A stretch of 9,062 bases of DNA from Sulfitobacter sp. (GCA_024636395.1 JAGXHD010000207.1:1-9062); one strand, 5' to 3'. Positions 1-6,948 are shown, counted from the stretch's first letter. Translations and numbers: made by a program. The notes: a model not told the origin generated them from the sequence alone.

Positions 1-587
1 CGCAGATCAATCTCGTCGACCGCAAAATAGCCGGTATAGGCGCGGGTACGCCGAGCAACCTCGATCCGCCCGTCAAACACGCACTGCCCTGCCTGTGTCT
101 GGGCGCCCAAGACCTTCGACCAGGCCCGCGCGCGGATTTGCGGAAATATGGCCGCTACCTGCCCGCGATCAAGATTGCCCTTGTGGCCCATCACCTCCAC
201 CGCCGCATGGCACGACAGTTGCGACCACTGCTCGACCCAGTCTGCGAAATCCCAAGGCTCATGCGGCTCCCAGCGGTCCGGGGCGCACAGATAGAGCTGC
301 GCCGCCTCGCCGCTTTCCAGCACCACATCGGTCAGATCATAGTCGAAACCGCCTTCGTAATAATCAATAAGGGCCATGTCCTGCTCGGTCAGACCGCGGA
401 CAACGACCCCTTCGGCTCTTGCGCCCTCTTGCGGGACGAGCATCGGAAAAGGCCCCTGTGCAACTGCGTAGCAGGCATATCCCGGCAGCACCGCCTCCGA
501 CAGATCAACCGCTGAGGGCAACCGCGCCAGAACGATCTCTAACAAAGGCATGTGACGGAGCGATCCGTAGAAAAACAGCGGTGCCAT
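1..587 (-). CDS. trgB: TrgB-like protein, N-terminal gamma-glutamylcyclotransferase-like domain (partial, 3' end outside window)
   Basis: An open frame of 195 codons begins at ATG 587-585 and runs off the left edge without a stop. An in-frame TGA just upstream makes this the first possible ATG. The N-terminus MAPLFFYGSLRH carries the YGSL motif of the gamma-glutamylcyclotransferase/AIG2 fold, and a Y-Y-E-G-G-F-DY segment near residues 72-80 fits the same fold. The last residues visible, YTGYFAVDEIDL, match as I recall them the lead-in to a NUDIX (ADP-ribose pyrophosphatase-like) domain. Rhodobacter TrgB proteins are such fusions and contribute to tellurite resistance; the biochemical role is not settled. 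The gene starts 6 bases after the trgA stop with only a weak ribosome binding site, so it is probably translationally coupled to trgA. The NUDIX box itself is not in the window. If it is absent, the gene would be a plain cyclotransferase-like protein. Confidence 0.8.
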   Translation of the reverse strand, partial: MAPLFFYGSLRHMPLLEIVLARLPSAVDLSEAVLPGYACYAVAQGPFPMLVPQEGARAEGVVVRGLTEQDMALIDYYEGGFDYDLTDVVLESGEAAQLYLCAPDRWEPHEPWDFADWVEQWSQLSCHAAVEVMGHKGNLDRGQVAAIFPQIRARAWSKVLGAQTQAGQCVFDGRIEVARRTRAYTGYFAVDEIDL

Positions 588-593
588 CGAGTG

Positions 594-1034
594 TCAGGTC
601 CAACGCTTTGAGGCGTACTCCGTCGCACAGCCAACGATCACGGACCCGATCACCGCGACGCCGATCACCGGCACTGTCGCGATAATTATACCGAATTCGG
701 ACGCTATGAGGAAAATCGCCGTTATGGCCTCCATTGGACCATCGTAGCGGTTGCGCATCGCGAGGCGGAACATTTCATAGGACGAGTGGACCCCGAGCGC
801 CCAGATGATCAATACGGCCGTACCGGTCAGACCGTTATTGATCCCTGGCACAAAGCCGCGCCCCGCACGACGACCCATCACGCTCCACCCTACCCATAGG
901 CCAATAAAAGCGTTGACGAAATTGAACCAACCGAAATCAGTTCCCTCCGGCATCAGCGGTCGCACGAAATCCGAAAGGACCCACCCCAGTATGGCGAGAA
1001 GTACCGCCGCGACGAGGCGTGCTGCTGTGGGCAT
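594..1034 (-). CDS. trgA: TrgA family membrane protein (tellurite-resistance associated)
   Basis: This is a 146-residue, very hydrophobic protein with four or five predicted membrane segments, at about residues 5-22, 36-53, 67-84 and 102-137 (one or two helices). The N-terminal MPTAARLVAAVL and the PEGTDFGWFN stretch at 29-38 match the TrgA family that I recall from Rhodobacter sphaeroides and roseobacters, where trgA sits directly before trgB and the pair contributes to high-level tellurite resistance. The protein's biochemical activity is unknown. The ATG at 1034-1032 is preceded by AAGGA about 9 bases upstream, which supports this start. It lies 30 bases after the Cfa-like gene and 6 bases before trgB, in the same direction, so it probably belongs to a photolyase-cfa-trgA-trgB transcript. 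The identification rests on sequence resemblance plus the trgB neighbour. Confidence 0.85.
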   Translation of the reverse strand: MPTAARLVAAVLLAILGWVLSDFVRPLMPEGTDFGWFNFVNAFIGLWVGWSVMGRRAGRGFVPGINNGLTGTAVLIIWALGVHSSYEMFRLAMRNRYDGPMEAITAIFLIASEFGIIIATVPVIGVAVIGSVIVGCATEYASKRWT

Positions 1035-1064
1035 GGGAAGTTCCTTCGATCCGGTCCGCCGGAA

Positions 1065-2273
1065 TTACCCCGGCTTCCGTACCGTAATCTGCGTTACATC
1101 ACAATTTCCACTGTCAAATGTCGCAGCACAGGAAGTGAGGTAAAAATTCCACATGCGCTTGAAACGCTCGTCAAAGCCCATTGCGGCGATCTGGTCCCAC
1201 TTCTCATTGAATGTCTCGTGCCAACGGCGCAGCGTGATGTCATAGCTTTTGCCGAATTCCACCGATTTCTCGACCGCAAGGCCTGCTTTCTCGATCTGCT
1301 CGCGCAGCACCACAGGGCTGGGTAGCATGCCACCCGGAAAGATGTATTTCTGGATGAAATCAACGCCGCGCTTGTAAACCTTCCAGCGGCGATGGGCCAC
1401 GGTGATGATCTGGAACGTCGCCGTCTTACCGGGCTTCAGACGCTCGCGTACGGTCTCGAAATAGATCGGCCAATACTGTTCACCCACGGCCTCGAACATC
1501 TCTATGCTGGCGATACCGTCATAAAGGCCCTTCTCGTCCCGGTAATCCTGCAGCTTGAACGTGACCTTATCGGAAAGCCCAGCCTTTTCAATCCGCTCCA
1601 CGGCGTAGTTGAACTGTTCTTCGCTGATCGTCAGGCAAGTCACGCGCAATCCCCGCTCGGCGGCGGCATATTCGGCGAACCCGCCCCAGCCGCATCCGAT
1701 TTCCAGCACGTGATCGCCGGGTTTCACGCCCATTTCATCGACCATGGATTTGTATTTCTCGATTTGCGCCGCCTCCATGCTCTGCTGGGGATCGGTGAAA
1801 ATTGCGCTGGAATAGCTCATCGTGTCGTCAAGCCAGAGGCCGTAGAAGTCATTGCCCAAATCGTAGTGATACGAGATATTTTTACGCGCCTGCTCTTTCG
1901 AGTTACGCTGCAGCCAAAAGCGCAGCTGCTCGTACCGGCGCACGAGGCCCATGCCGGGAAAGCCGTCGTATACGTCCTCATTGTCGGCGTGGATGAAATC
2001 CATGAAAGCCTGCAAATCCGGCGTGCTCCACCAGCCATCGAGATAGGCATCGCAAAAACCCAGATCGCCCTCGCGGATCAGGCGCGCGAACAAATCGACA
2101 TTGTGGACCTGCAGTTCCGCCACCGGACCCGGATTGGGCCCCTCAGCGCGAAAATGGCGGCCATCAGGCAGGATGAAATCAATCCGGCCGAAGCGCAGGG
2201 AAGAGGCCATTCCCATGACCCTTGCGAAATATCGCGGCAGATCTTTCTGCCCATCGGTTGTCGTCAAGATCAT
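1065..2273 (-). CDS. cfaA: Cyclopropane-fatty-acyl-phospholipid synthase-like SAM-dependent methyltransferase
   Basis: This 402-residue protein has the usual Cfa length and layout. A helical N-terminal region with LGFCDAYLDGWW (71-82) precedes HYDLGNDFY (136-144), the SAM-binding motif I LEIGCGWGGFAEY (190-202), QDYRD (242-246), MFEAVG (259-264) and KYIFPGGMLPS (309-319). Family members transfer a methylene or methyl group from SAM to double bonds of membrane phospholipid acyl chains. Aligned by eye with E. coli Cfa, Glu239 is kept (Glu261) and Tyr317 is kept (Tyr344). Cys139 becomes Ser156, and His266 appears replaced by Ile290, so two bicarbonate-site residues differ. AGGGG lies about 7 bases before the ATG. 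In R. sphaeroides, cfaA follows the photolyase gene phrA and both are controlled by RpoE-ChrR; the same order is seen here. Another lipid methylation product, such as a methylated unsaturated fatty acid, cannot be excluded. Confidence 0.88.
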   Translation of the reverse strand: MILTTTDGQKDLPRYFARVMGMASSLRFGRIDFILPDGRHFRAEGPNPGPVAELQVHNVDLFARLIREGDLGFCDAYLDGWWSTPDLQAFMDFIHADNEDVYDGFPGMGLVRRYEQLRFWLQRNSKEQARKNISYHYDLGNDFYGLWLDDTMSYSSAIFTDPQQSMEAAQIEKYKSMVDEMGVKPGDHVLEIGCGWGGFAEYAAAERGLRVTCLTISEEQFNYAVERIEKAGLSDKVTFKLQDYRDEKGLYDGIASIEMFEAVGEQYWPIYFETVRERLKPGKTATFQIITVAHRRWKVYKRGVDFIQKYIFPGGMLPSPVVLREQIEKAGLAVEKSVEFGKSYDITLRRWHETFNEKWDQIAAMGFDERFKRMWNFYLTSCAATFDSGNCDVTQITVRKPG

Positions 2274-2335
2274 CTTTTGCCCCTAGCCGTCAGCTTAACA
2301 GCTTGTTTACTTGTGAAAATCAAAATGGGAAACAC

Positions 2336-3760
2336 CTAAAAACCTCTGGTCTCGTAAGCTTGAAGCGCCCGTTTGCGCCCCTCGCCAACGTCCACCACAG
2401 GCTCCGGATACGCATCTTGCGCTGTCATGTTCCAACGGGTCGGGATCGCCTTGAAATAGGCCAAAGCGTCTTCATGTGGATCACTATGACCTTCGGCAAT
2501 GAAACGGCCCGCATATTGACCCTTTTTGTCGAATTTTTCTAGCTGGGTCACCGGATTGAAGACACGGAAATAGGGCGTTGCGTCCGGTCCGGAGCCTGCG
2601 GACCATTGCCAGCCCATCGCATTGCTCGCCGGATCCCAGTCGATCAGACATTCCTCGAACCACTTTTGGCCGATGCGCCAATGGCACAGCAGATGTTTGG
2701 TCAGGTAGCTCGCCACGATCATGCGGCCGCGGTTGTGCATCCGGCCCGTCACATACATCTCGCGCATAGCCGCATCGACGAAGGGGATGCCCGTGCGCCC
2801 TTGCTTCCAGGCTTTCACGTCGGCACGGAGCTCGTCCTCGTTCCAACCAAACCCCTCCCACTCCTCGCGCCAATTGTCGGTCAGGATGCGCGGGGTGTGG
2901 TGCATCAGATGATACGCAAACTCGCGCCAGACCAACTCCTTGAGGAAAGTCTCCGCCCCTGGCTTGCCCTCTTGCAGCGCCCGCTGGCCCGCATGCCAGC
3001 ATTGGTGCGGGCTGATCTCGCCAAGGGCGAGGTTTTCGCTCAGGCAAGATGTGCCATCGACGCCGGGCAGATCGCGGGTGATATCATAGTCGGCCACTTT
3101 ATGCGCCAGGAACGCGCGCAACCGCGATTGCGCAGCAGCCTCGCCCAAACGCACGAAAGGGCGAACTACATCCGCGCCACGGTCCATCGCGGCGTCCATG
3201 CGCCAGTCCGCAAGCGCATCGCTTTCGGGCCAGCCGTCGGGCGCTTTGATCGTCGAGGGCGCGCTGAGCGGCTCCTCAACATCGCGGTCCTTCACGGCGC
3301 GCCAGAAAGGGGTATAGACCTTGTAGTAGCCGCCCGTCTTGGTTTCGACCGTCCATGGCTCAAACATGAGGTGACCACCGAAGGACTTGGCCTCGATCCC
3401 CTGCTTCTTGAGCGAAGATTTTACGCCGCTGTCGCGCGCGACGGCATCGGGATCATATTGCCGCGTCCAATAGACCGTATCGGCCCCCGTCTCACGGATC
3501 AGATCTTGCAGTATTTCCAGCGCATCATCCCCGCACCTCAGGATCAGGCGGCTGCCCTTCTCGGCCAGTGTTTCGCCAAAATGCTCCAGCCCCAGACATA
3601 GGCGGTATTTGGGCGCGGCTCCCAGTGCCGCGTATTGCGCATCGAGGATAAATACCGGGATCACCGGCCGCCCGGTAGCGCAGGCGGCATGGAACGCCGG
3701 CTGGTCGCTCAGCCGCAGATCACGGCGCAACCAAATCAGGATGGGGTTCGTCTCGCTCAA
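2336..3760 (-). CDS. phrA: Class I deoxyribodipyrimidine photolyase
   Basis: This 474-residue flavoprotein is expected to repair UV-induced cyclobutane pyrimidine dimers using blue light. The N-terminal alpha/beta antenna domain begins ILIWLRRDLRLSDQPAF (7-23). The C-terminal FAD domain holds WREFAYHLM (278-286), GIPFVDAAMRE (324-334), MHNRGRMIVASYLTKHL (341-357) and GWQWSAGSGPDATPYFR (383-399). The electron-transfer tryptophans of E. coli photolyase (306, 359, 382) correspond to Trp318, Trp361 and Trp384, and the flavin-contacting Asn378 corresponds to Asn380. All are present, so the enzyme looks functional. The start is TTG: an in-frame TGA lies six codons upstream, no closer ATG fits, and AGAGG sits about 9 bases before the TTG. 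The cfa gene begins 62 bases downstream. In R. sphaeroides, phrA is induced by singlet oxygen through RpoE. A cryptochrome-like function is possible but less likely. Confidence 0.93.
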   Translation of the reverse strand: MSETNPILIWLRRDLRLSDQPAFHAACATGRPVIPVFILDAQYAALGAAPKYRLCLGLEHFGETLAEKGSRLILRCGDDALEILQDLIRETGADTVYWTRQYDPDAVARDSGVKSSLKKQGIEAKSFGGHLMFEPWTVETKTGGYYKVYTPFWRAVKDRDVEEPLSAPSTIKAPDGWPESDALADWRMDAAMDRGADVVRPFVRLGEAAAQSRLRAFLAHKVADYDITRDLPGVDGTSCLSENLALGEISPHQCWHAGQRALQEGKPGAETFLKELVWREFAYHLMHHTPRILTDNWREEWEGFGWNEDELRADVKAWKQGRTGIPFVDAAMREMYVTGRMHNRGRMIVASYLTKHLLCHWRIGQKWFEECLIDWDPASNAMGWQWSAGSGPDATPYFRVFNPVTQLEKFDKKGQYAGRFIAEGHSDPHEDALAYFKAIPTRWNMTAQDAYPEPVVDVGEGRKRALQAYETRGF

Positions 3761-3772
3761 GATGTCCGCCTC
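3758..3772 (-). promoter_or_regulatory. Ribosome binding site and TTG start of the photolyase gene
   Basis: On the minus strand, AGAGGCGGA (3772-3764) ends four bases before TTG (3760-3758). The following codons encode SETNPILIW, the conserved photolyase N-terminus. The upstream in-frame TGA rules out a longer protein, so the rare TTG start is well supported. A TTG start usually lowers translation relative to ATG. Confidence 0.7.
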
Positions 3773-3785
3773 TGTTCATCGTTTG

Positions 3786-3817
3786 GGTACGAATTAGGAC
3801 AGCCACGCGATGATCAA
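3786..3817 (-). promoter_or_regulatory. Possible RpoE(ECF)-type promoter upstream of the photolyase gene
   Basis: In the 67-base gap between the PLP-enzyme gene and the photolyase gene, the minus strand carries TTGATCA (3817-3811) and, 19 bases later, CGTACC (3791-3786). The TGATC core resembles the -35 element of Rhodobacter RpoE promoters, and CGTA resembles the -10 element of related ECF promoters. The spacing looks longer than expected and the -10 match is imperfect. The main support is the known RpoE control of phrA in R. sphaeroides. Confidence 0.22.
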
Positions 3818-3827
3818 GGCAATGGTT

Positions 3828-5051
3828 TCACAAAACATCGTCCAGAGCGTTCAAAAGCTGATCCATTTCGCTTTGGGAGGTATAATGCGTAAAGCTCAGG
3901 CGCAAGACGCCCCGCTCCATGTCCACCCCCATCGCATCCAGCGCACGCAACGCGTAGAAATCACCACCCCCCGCCATGATCCCCTTGCCCGCCAGATCGC
4001 GGGCAACCTCTTCACCGGGGCGGCTGAGGGCAAGTGCGACGGTCGGCGCGCGCCCCTCCGCGCGGTCCGAGCCGATGAGGCGCACGGAATTGCGCGACGT
4101 CACTGCATCGAGGAGCTGTTGCAGAAGCGTCGTCTCATGTGCGCGCATGAGATCATGCACCGCAACCCCACGGGCTGCCGCATCCGCGGAGCCACCGCCA
4201 TGGTGCGCATAGAGCGTATCGACATAATCGGCCATGCCGGCACAGGCAGCGATCTGCGCATGGTCCGGCCCTGCGGGGGTGAAGCGTTTGTAGAGGCTGC
4301 CTGCGTTGAAATAATGCCCCTGATTTGGCAACAGCTCCCCAAGTGTCCGACGGATCACCATCAGACCCTGGTGCGGCCCATATGTCTTGTAGCTGGAGAA
4401 CAGGTAGATATCGGGGCCCAGCGCGCCCACATCAACGAAACCGTGCGGCGCGTAGGATACACCGTCAACGCAGACGAACGCACCAGCAGCATGGGCGAGC
4501 GCCGTGATCTCGGTCACGGGATTGATCTCTCCCACCACGTTGGAGCAATGGGGAAAACAGACCAGCCGCACCCGCTCGTCCAGCAGTGCTTCGAGATCGG
4601 CGGGATCCAGATGACCCGTTTCCGGGTCGATACGCCATTCGCGAACATCGATCCCGCGCTCCGCAAGGCGGCGCCACGGGCCGGTATTGGCTTCGTGATC
4701 CTGATTGGTCACGATGATCGCCTCACCCGCTTCCATCATCTGGCCAAAGGCCTGCGCCAGAACATAGGTATTTTGCGTGGTCGATGGCCCGAACGACAGC
4801 TCGTCGGGTGCCACGCCGAGGATCGCCGACATGCGGCTGCGCGCCTCGTCCATTTCCTCGCCGCCCAGCGTACCTGCAGCATCGGGCGCATAGGGTTGCA
4901 CCTTGCGCTGGGTATAAAACCGCGTGAGCCGGTCAATCACCGCCCCACAGGTGTAAGAACCGCCCGCGTTCTCGAAAAACGCCTGTCCCTGCAACACTGG
5001 TTCCGCAAACGCTGGAAACTGGCTGCGCACAAAATTGATATCTAAATCCAT
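3828..5051 (-). CDS. PLP-dependent aminotransferase class V, cysteine desulfurase-like (VC1184 type)
   Basis: This 407-residue fold-type I PLP enzyme resembles the cysteine desulfurase-like VC1184 subfamily. Visible features are FFENAGGSY (25-33), GPSTTQNTY (88-96), TNQDHEAN with cofactor-stacking His119, VDGVSYAPH with PLP-pyridine Asp196, and SSYKTYGPHQG with Schiff-base Lys222. The C-terminal part has GGGDFYALRALDAMG (361-375) followed by LRLSFTHYTSQSEMDQ. No cysteine occurs after residue 270, so the mobile-loop cysteine that accepts sulfur in IscS/SufS is missing. Desulfurase activity is therefore doubtful; a lyase or another beta-elimination activity is possible. No isc or suf genes adjoin it. 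The start matches homologues as I recall them, but no Shine-Dalgarno sequence precedes it; a 7-base inverted repeat occupies that place. A terminator upstream separates it from the transporter, and the photolyase gene follows after 67 bases. Confidence 0.85.
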   Translation of the reverse strand: MDLDINFVRSQFPAFAEPVLQGQAFFENAGGSYTCGAVIDRLTRFYTQRKVQPYAPDAAGTLGGEEMDEARSRMSAILGVAPDELSFGPSTTQNTYVLAQAFGQMMEAGEAIIVTNQDHEANTGPWRRLAERGIDVREWRIDPETGHLDPADLEALLDERVRLVCFPHCSNVVGEINPVTEITALAHAAGAFVCVDGVSYAPHGFVDVGALGPDIYLFSSYKTYGPHQGLMVIRRTLGELLPNQGHYFNAGSLYKRFTPAGPDHAQIAACAGMADYVDTLYAHHGGGSADAAARGVAVHDLMRAHETTLLQQLLDAVTSRNSVRLIGSDRAEGRAPTVALALSRPGEEVARDLAGKGIMAGGGDFYALRALDAMGVDMERGVLRLSFTHYTSQSEMDQLLNALDDVL

Positions 5052-5053
5052 GG

Positions 5054-5078
5054 CGGCACGTTCGTTTAACGCGTGCCG
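5054..5078 (-). promoter_or_regulatory. Inverted repeat directly before the PLP-enzyme start codon
   Basis: On the minus strand, CGGCACG (5078-5072) and CGTGCCG (5060-5054) form a perfect 7-base inverted repeat around an 11-base AT-rich centre. The repeat ends two bases before the ATG, exactly where a ribosome binding site would be expected, and none is seen. It could be an operator for a dimeric regulator or an RNA hairpin that controls translation. A chance repeat is possible. Confidence 0.4.
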
Positions 5079-5090
5079 GTCGTCAAACGC

Positions 5091-5124
5091 AAAAAGGCCC
5101 CGGAGCGTAAGTTCCGGGGCCTTT
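5091..5124 (-). terminator. Intrinsic terminator after the BCCT transporter gene
   Basis: A perfect 12-base stem (5093-5104 paired with 5113-5124) closes an 8-base loop. Its core is the GC-rich pair GGCCCC/GGGGCC. Read on the minus strand, the stem ends in a run of five T (5095-5091). It begins 20 bases after the transporter stop codon. This is a textbook Rho-independent terminator, and it insulates the downstream PLP-enzyme gene. Confidence 0.88.
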
Positions 5125-5144
5125 GCGTGAAACTCAGGGTTGGT

Positions 5145-6827
5145 TCACTCCGCCGGGGCTGCGGCTAATTCTTCGGAGGTCGCAGGGATGCCCTGTTTAT
5201 CGCGTCGTCCATCGCGCCAGATCGCCTTGAGCACCGAAATACCCATCAGCGCCATAACGACACTGAACGGCAAAGCACCGATCACCATCGCCGTCTGGAT
5301 CGCGCCTAAACCACCAGCGATGATCAGGCCGCCCACAACCAGCGCCAGCGCCAACCCCCAGAAAATGATGTGTGGACGTGCTTTTGGGCCTTCATCACCC
5401 GCTGCGTTGATCGTGTTGATGATCAAAACAGCCGAATCCGCTGAGGTTACGAGATAGGTTAGCAGCAGGACCACGACAATCACCGACATGATCCAGGCCA
5501 AAGTCGGCTCGAGCATCACCGCGAGCATCGCAAACAATTGGTCCGACTGACCCGCGCCCACGATGGCACCGTTGGCATTCCCGTTGAGTTCCAGATCAAT
5601 CGCAGTGCCGCCGACCATCGCAAACCAGACGAAACACATCATCGACGGGATAATGATCGCTCCCAGCACATATTCCCGCACCGTGCGCCCCCGCGAAATC
5701 CGTGCAAGGAACACGCCCACAAACGGCGCGAAAGCAATCCACCACGCCCAATAGAACATGGTCCAGCCACCCTGCCAGCCGTTCAGCTGTGTCGCGGCAG
5801 ATTCCGGCACGCCATCGCTTGCCCAAACCGTGAGAATGTTACCCGGTATCGAAGTGATGTAATCCCAAACTCCTAATACTAAAGCCTGAAGCCCAAAAAA
5901 CGTGGAGCCGAAGATCAGGAAAAACGCGAGGATGAAAAAGCTAAGCCCCATATTGATGTTGGAGAGCCATTTGATGCCCTTGCCCACGCCCGACAGTGCC
6001 GAGAGGGTCGATGCACCCATGATCACAGTCAGGGCGACAACGATCGCCGCAATCGACAATTTCTGCCCACCGTCTTCGGTCTCGGCATACAGCCAGTCGC
6101 CAAAGCCGATCCGGCTTAGTCCAGAGATGAACTGCTCAACACCAAATCCAAGCGTCTGAGCCACCCCAAGTACCGTGGCCACAACCGCCACCACATCTAC
6201 CACATGCCCCAGCGGCCCCGAGAGGCTACGCCCGAAAATCGGAGTAAGCGCAGAACGGATGGTCAGCGGCAAATCACGCCGGTACGAGAAATACGCAAGG
6301 CTGAGGCCTACGATAGCATAGGCAGACCAGGCCGCGATGCCCCAGTGGGTGAACGACCAGATATAGGCATCGCGCACATTGTCAGCACTGCTACCCGTGG
6401 TAAGGCCCTGAATGGTCGCTGGGTTTTTCGCCCAGTGATACAAAGGCTCGGCTGTGGCGAAGGTCAACATACCGATGCCGATACCGGCGCCGAACATCAT
6501 CGAGAACCATGAGAAATTAGTGAATTCGGGCTTATCGTCTGGATGCCCGAGCTTGAGTTGCCCCGACGCAGGCCAGATCGCCAGAATGAGGCAGACAGCC
6601 ACGAAGAAGGCCATGACGTAGACGTACCAATAATTGAACGTCGACAGGATTATGGAATTGACCGAAGAGAGCACACCAGCCGCCTGATCCGGAAAGGCAA
6701 CAGCCCAAATGATCAATGCACCAACAAGAACTTTGCCCGATACGGCAACAGCTTTAGTGAACCCTTTGTAAAACCCAGCGTCCGAAGTTTCGATCGGCAA
6801 ATTCATGAGGTGTGGTTTGAGCCCCAT
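5145..6827 (-). CDS. BCCT family betaine/choline/DMSP-type transporter
   Basis: This 560-residue inner-membrane protein has about 12 membrane helices, typical of sodium-coupled betaine-choline-carnitine transporters. Helix 3 carries MFGAGIGIGM (111-120) followed by ATAEPLYHW. Helix 4 has Trp162, Trp167 and Tyr170, with the same spacing as the substrate-binding aromatic box of Corynebacterium BetP (189, 194, 197). Helix 8 has FYWAWWIAFAPFVG (358-371), where Trp363 matches BetP Trp374 and Phe366 replaces BetP Trp377. TSADSAVLI (461-469) fits the sodium-site region. An onium substrate is thus well supported; whether it is betaine, choline, carnitine or DMSP is not decided by the sequence. The start at 6827 is preferred because GGGAGA lies 7-12 bases upstream; a start 28 codons further upstream lacks this. 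The dmdA-acuI block directly upstream makes DMSP a plausible substrate. The C-tail is short, without the long osmosensing extension of BetP. Confidence 0.92.
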   Translation of the reverse strand: MGLKPHLMNLPIETSDAGFYKGFTKAVAVSGKVLVGALIIWAVAFPDQAAGVLSSVNSIILSTFNYWYVYVMAFFVAVCLILAIWPASGQLKLGHPDDKPEFTNFSWFSMMFGAGIGIGMLTFATAEPLYHWAKNPATIQGLTTGSSADNVRDAYIWSFTHWGIAAWSAYAIVGLSLAYFSYRRDLPLTIRSALTPIFGRSLSGPLGHVVDVVAVVATVLGVAQTLGFGVEQFISGLSRIGFGDWLYAETEDGGQKLSIAAIVVALTVIMGASTLSALSGVGKGIKWLSNINMGLSFFILAFFLIFGSTFFGLQALVLGVWDYITSIPGNILTVWASDGVPESAATQLNGWQGGWTMFYWAWWIAFAPFVGVFLARISRGRTVREYVLGAIIIPSMMCFVWFAMVGGTAIDLELNGNANGAIVGAGQSDQLFAMLAVMLEPTLAWIMSVIVVVLLLTYLVTSADSAVLIINTINAAGDEGPKARPHIIFWGLALALVVGGLIIAGGLGAIQTAMVIGALPFSVVMALMGISVLKAIWRDGRRDKQGIPATSEELAAAPAE

Positions 6828-6881
6828 GATATGTCTCCCTGTTTTTTTGCTGCCAACAAGCGTAGGGAACCTGAAACGAGG

Positions 6882-6911
6882 AATACAGGGGAAATAACTC
6901 AACAAAATCAA
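6882..6911 (-). promoter_or_regulatory. Possible sigma70-type promoter of the BCCT transporter gene
   Basis: On the minus strand, TTGATT (6911-6906) and TGTATT (6887-6882) are separated by 18 bases and lie about 55-85 bases before the transporter ATG. Each hexamer departs from the consensus at two positions or fewer. The region is AT-rich compared with its surroundings. This is inferred from sequence alone. Confidence 0.3.
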
Positions 6912-6921
6912 CGGGAAAAAA

Positions 6922-6948
6922 TATTCTTACAAAGCGCATGCTATTCTT
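6922..6948 (-). repeat. 20-base-spaced direct repeat upstream of the BCCT transporter
   Basis: The minus strand has AAGAATA twice, at 6948-6942 and 6928-6922. The starts are exactly 20 bases apart, close to two helical turns. The conserved core extends to TATTCTTNC on the plus strand. The pair lies about 11 bases upstream of the candidate -35 hexamer, where activators often bind. It might be a tandem regulator site; a chance repeat in AT-rich DNA cannot be excluded. Confidence 0.35.

Noticed and set aside
2294..2323. Possible separate promoter for the Cfa-like gene (TTGATT with TTAAG 19 bases later)
   Set aside because: Match and spacing are poor, and the gene can be served by read-through from the photolyase gene 62 bases upstream.
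1392..2339. Plus-strand open frame of 315 codons opposite the Cfa-like gene
   Set aside because: It lies fully antisense to a well-identified gene, has no recognisable domain and a composition typical of GC-rich shadow frames.
2606..3601. Plus-strand open frame of 331 codons opposite the photolyase gene
   Set aside because: The opposite strand encodes an intact photolyase with all key residues; the antisense product shows no known motif.
3810..5045. Plus-strand open frame of 411 codons opposite the PLP-enzyme gene
   Set aside because: It is almost the same length as the real gene and is its mirror, a common artefact of codon bias in GC-rich genes; no domain is seen.
6828..6911. 28-codon N-terminal extension of the BCCT transporter
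   Set aside because: A good ribosome binding site (GGGAGA) sits just before the internal ATG at 6827, and the extension contains the candidate promoter region.
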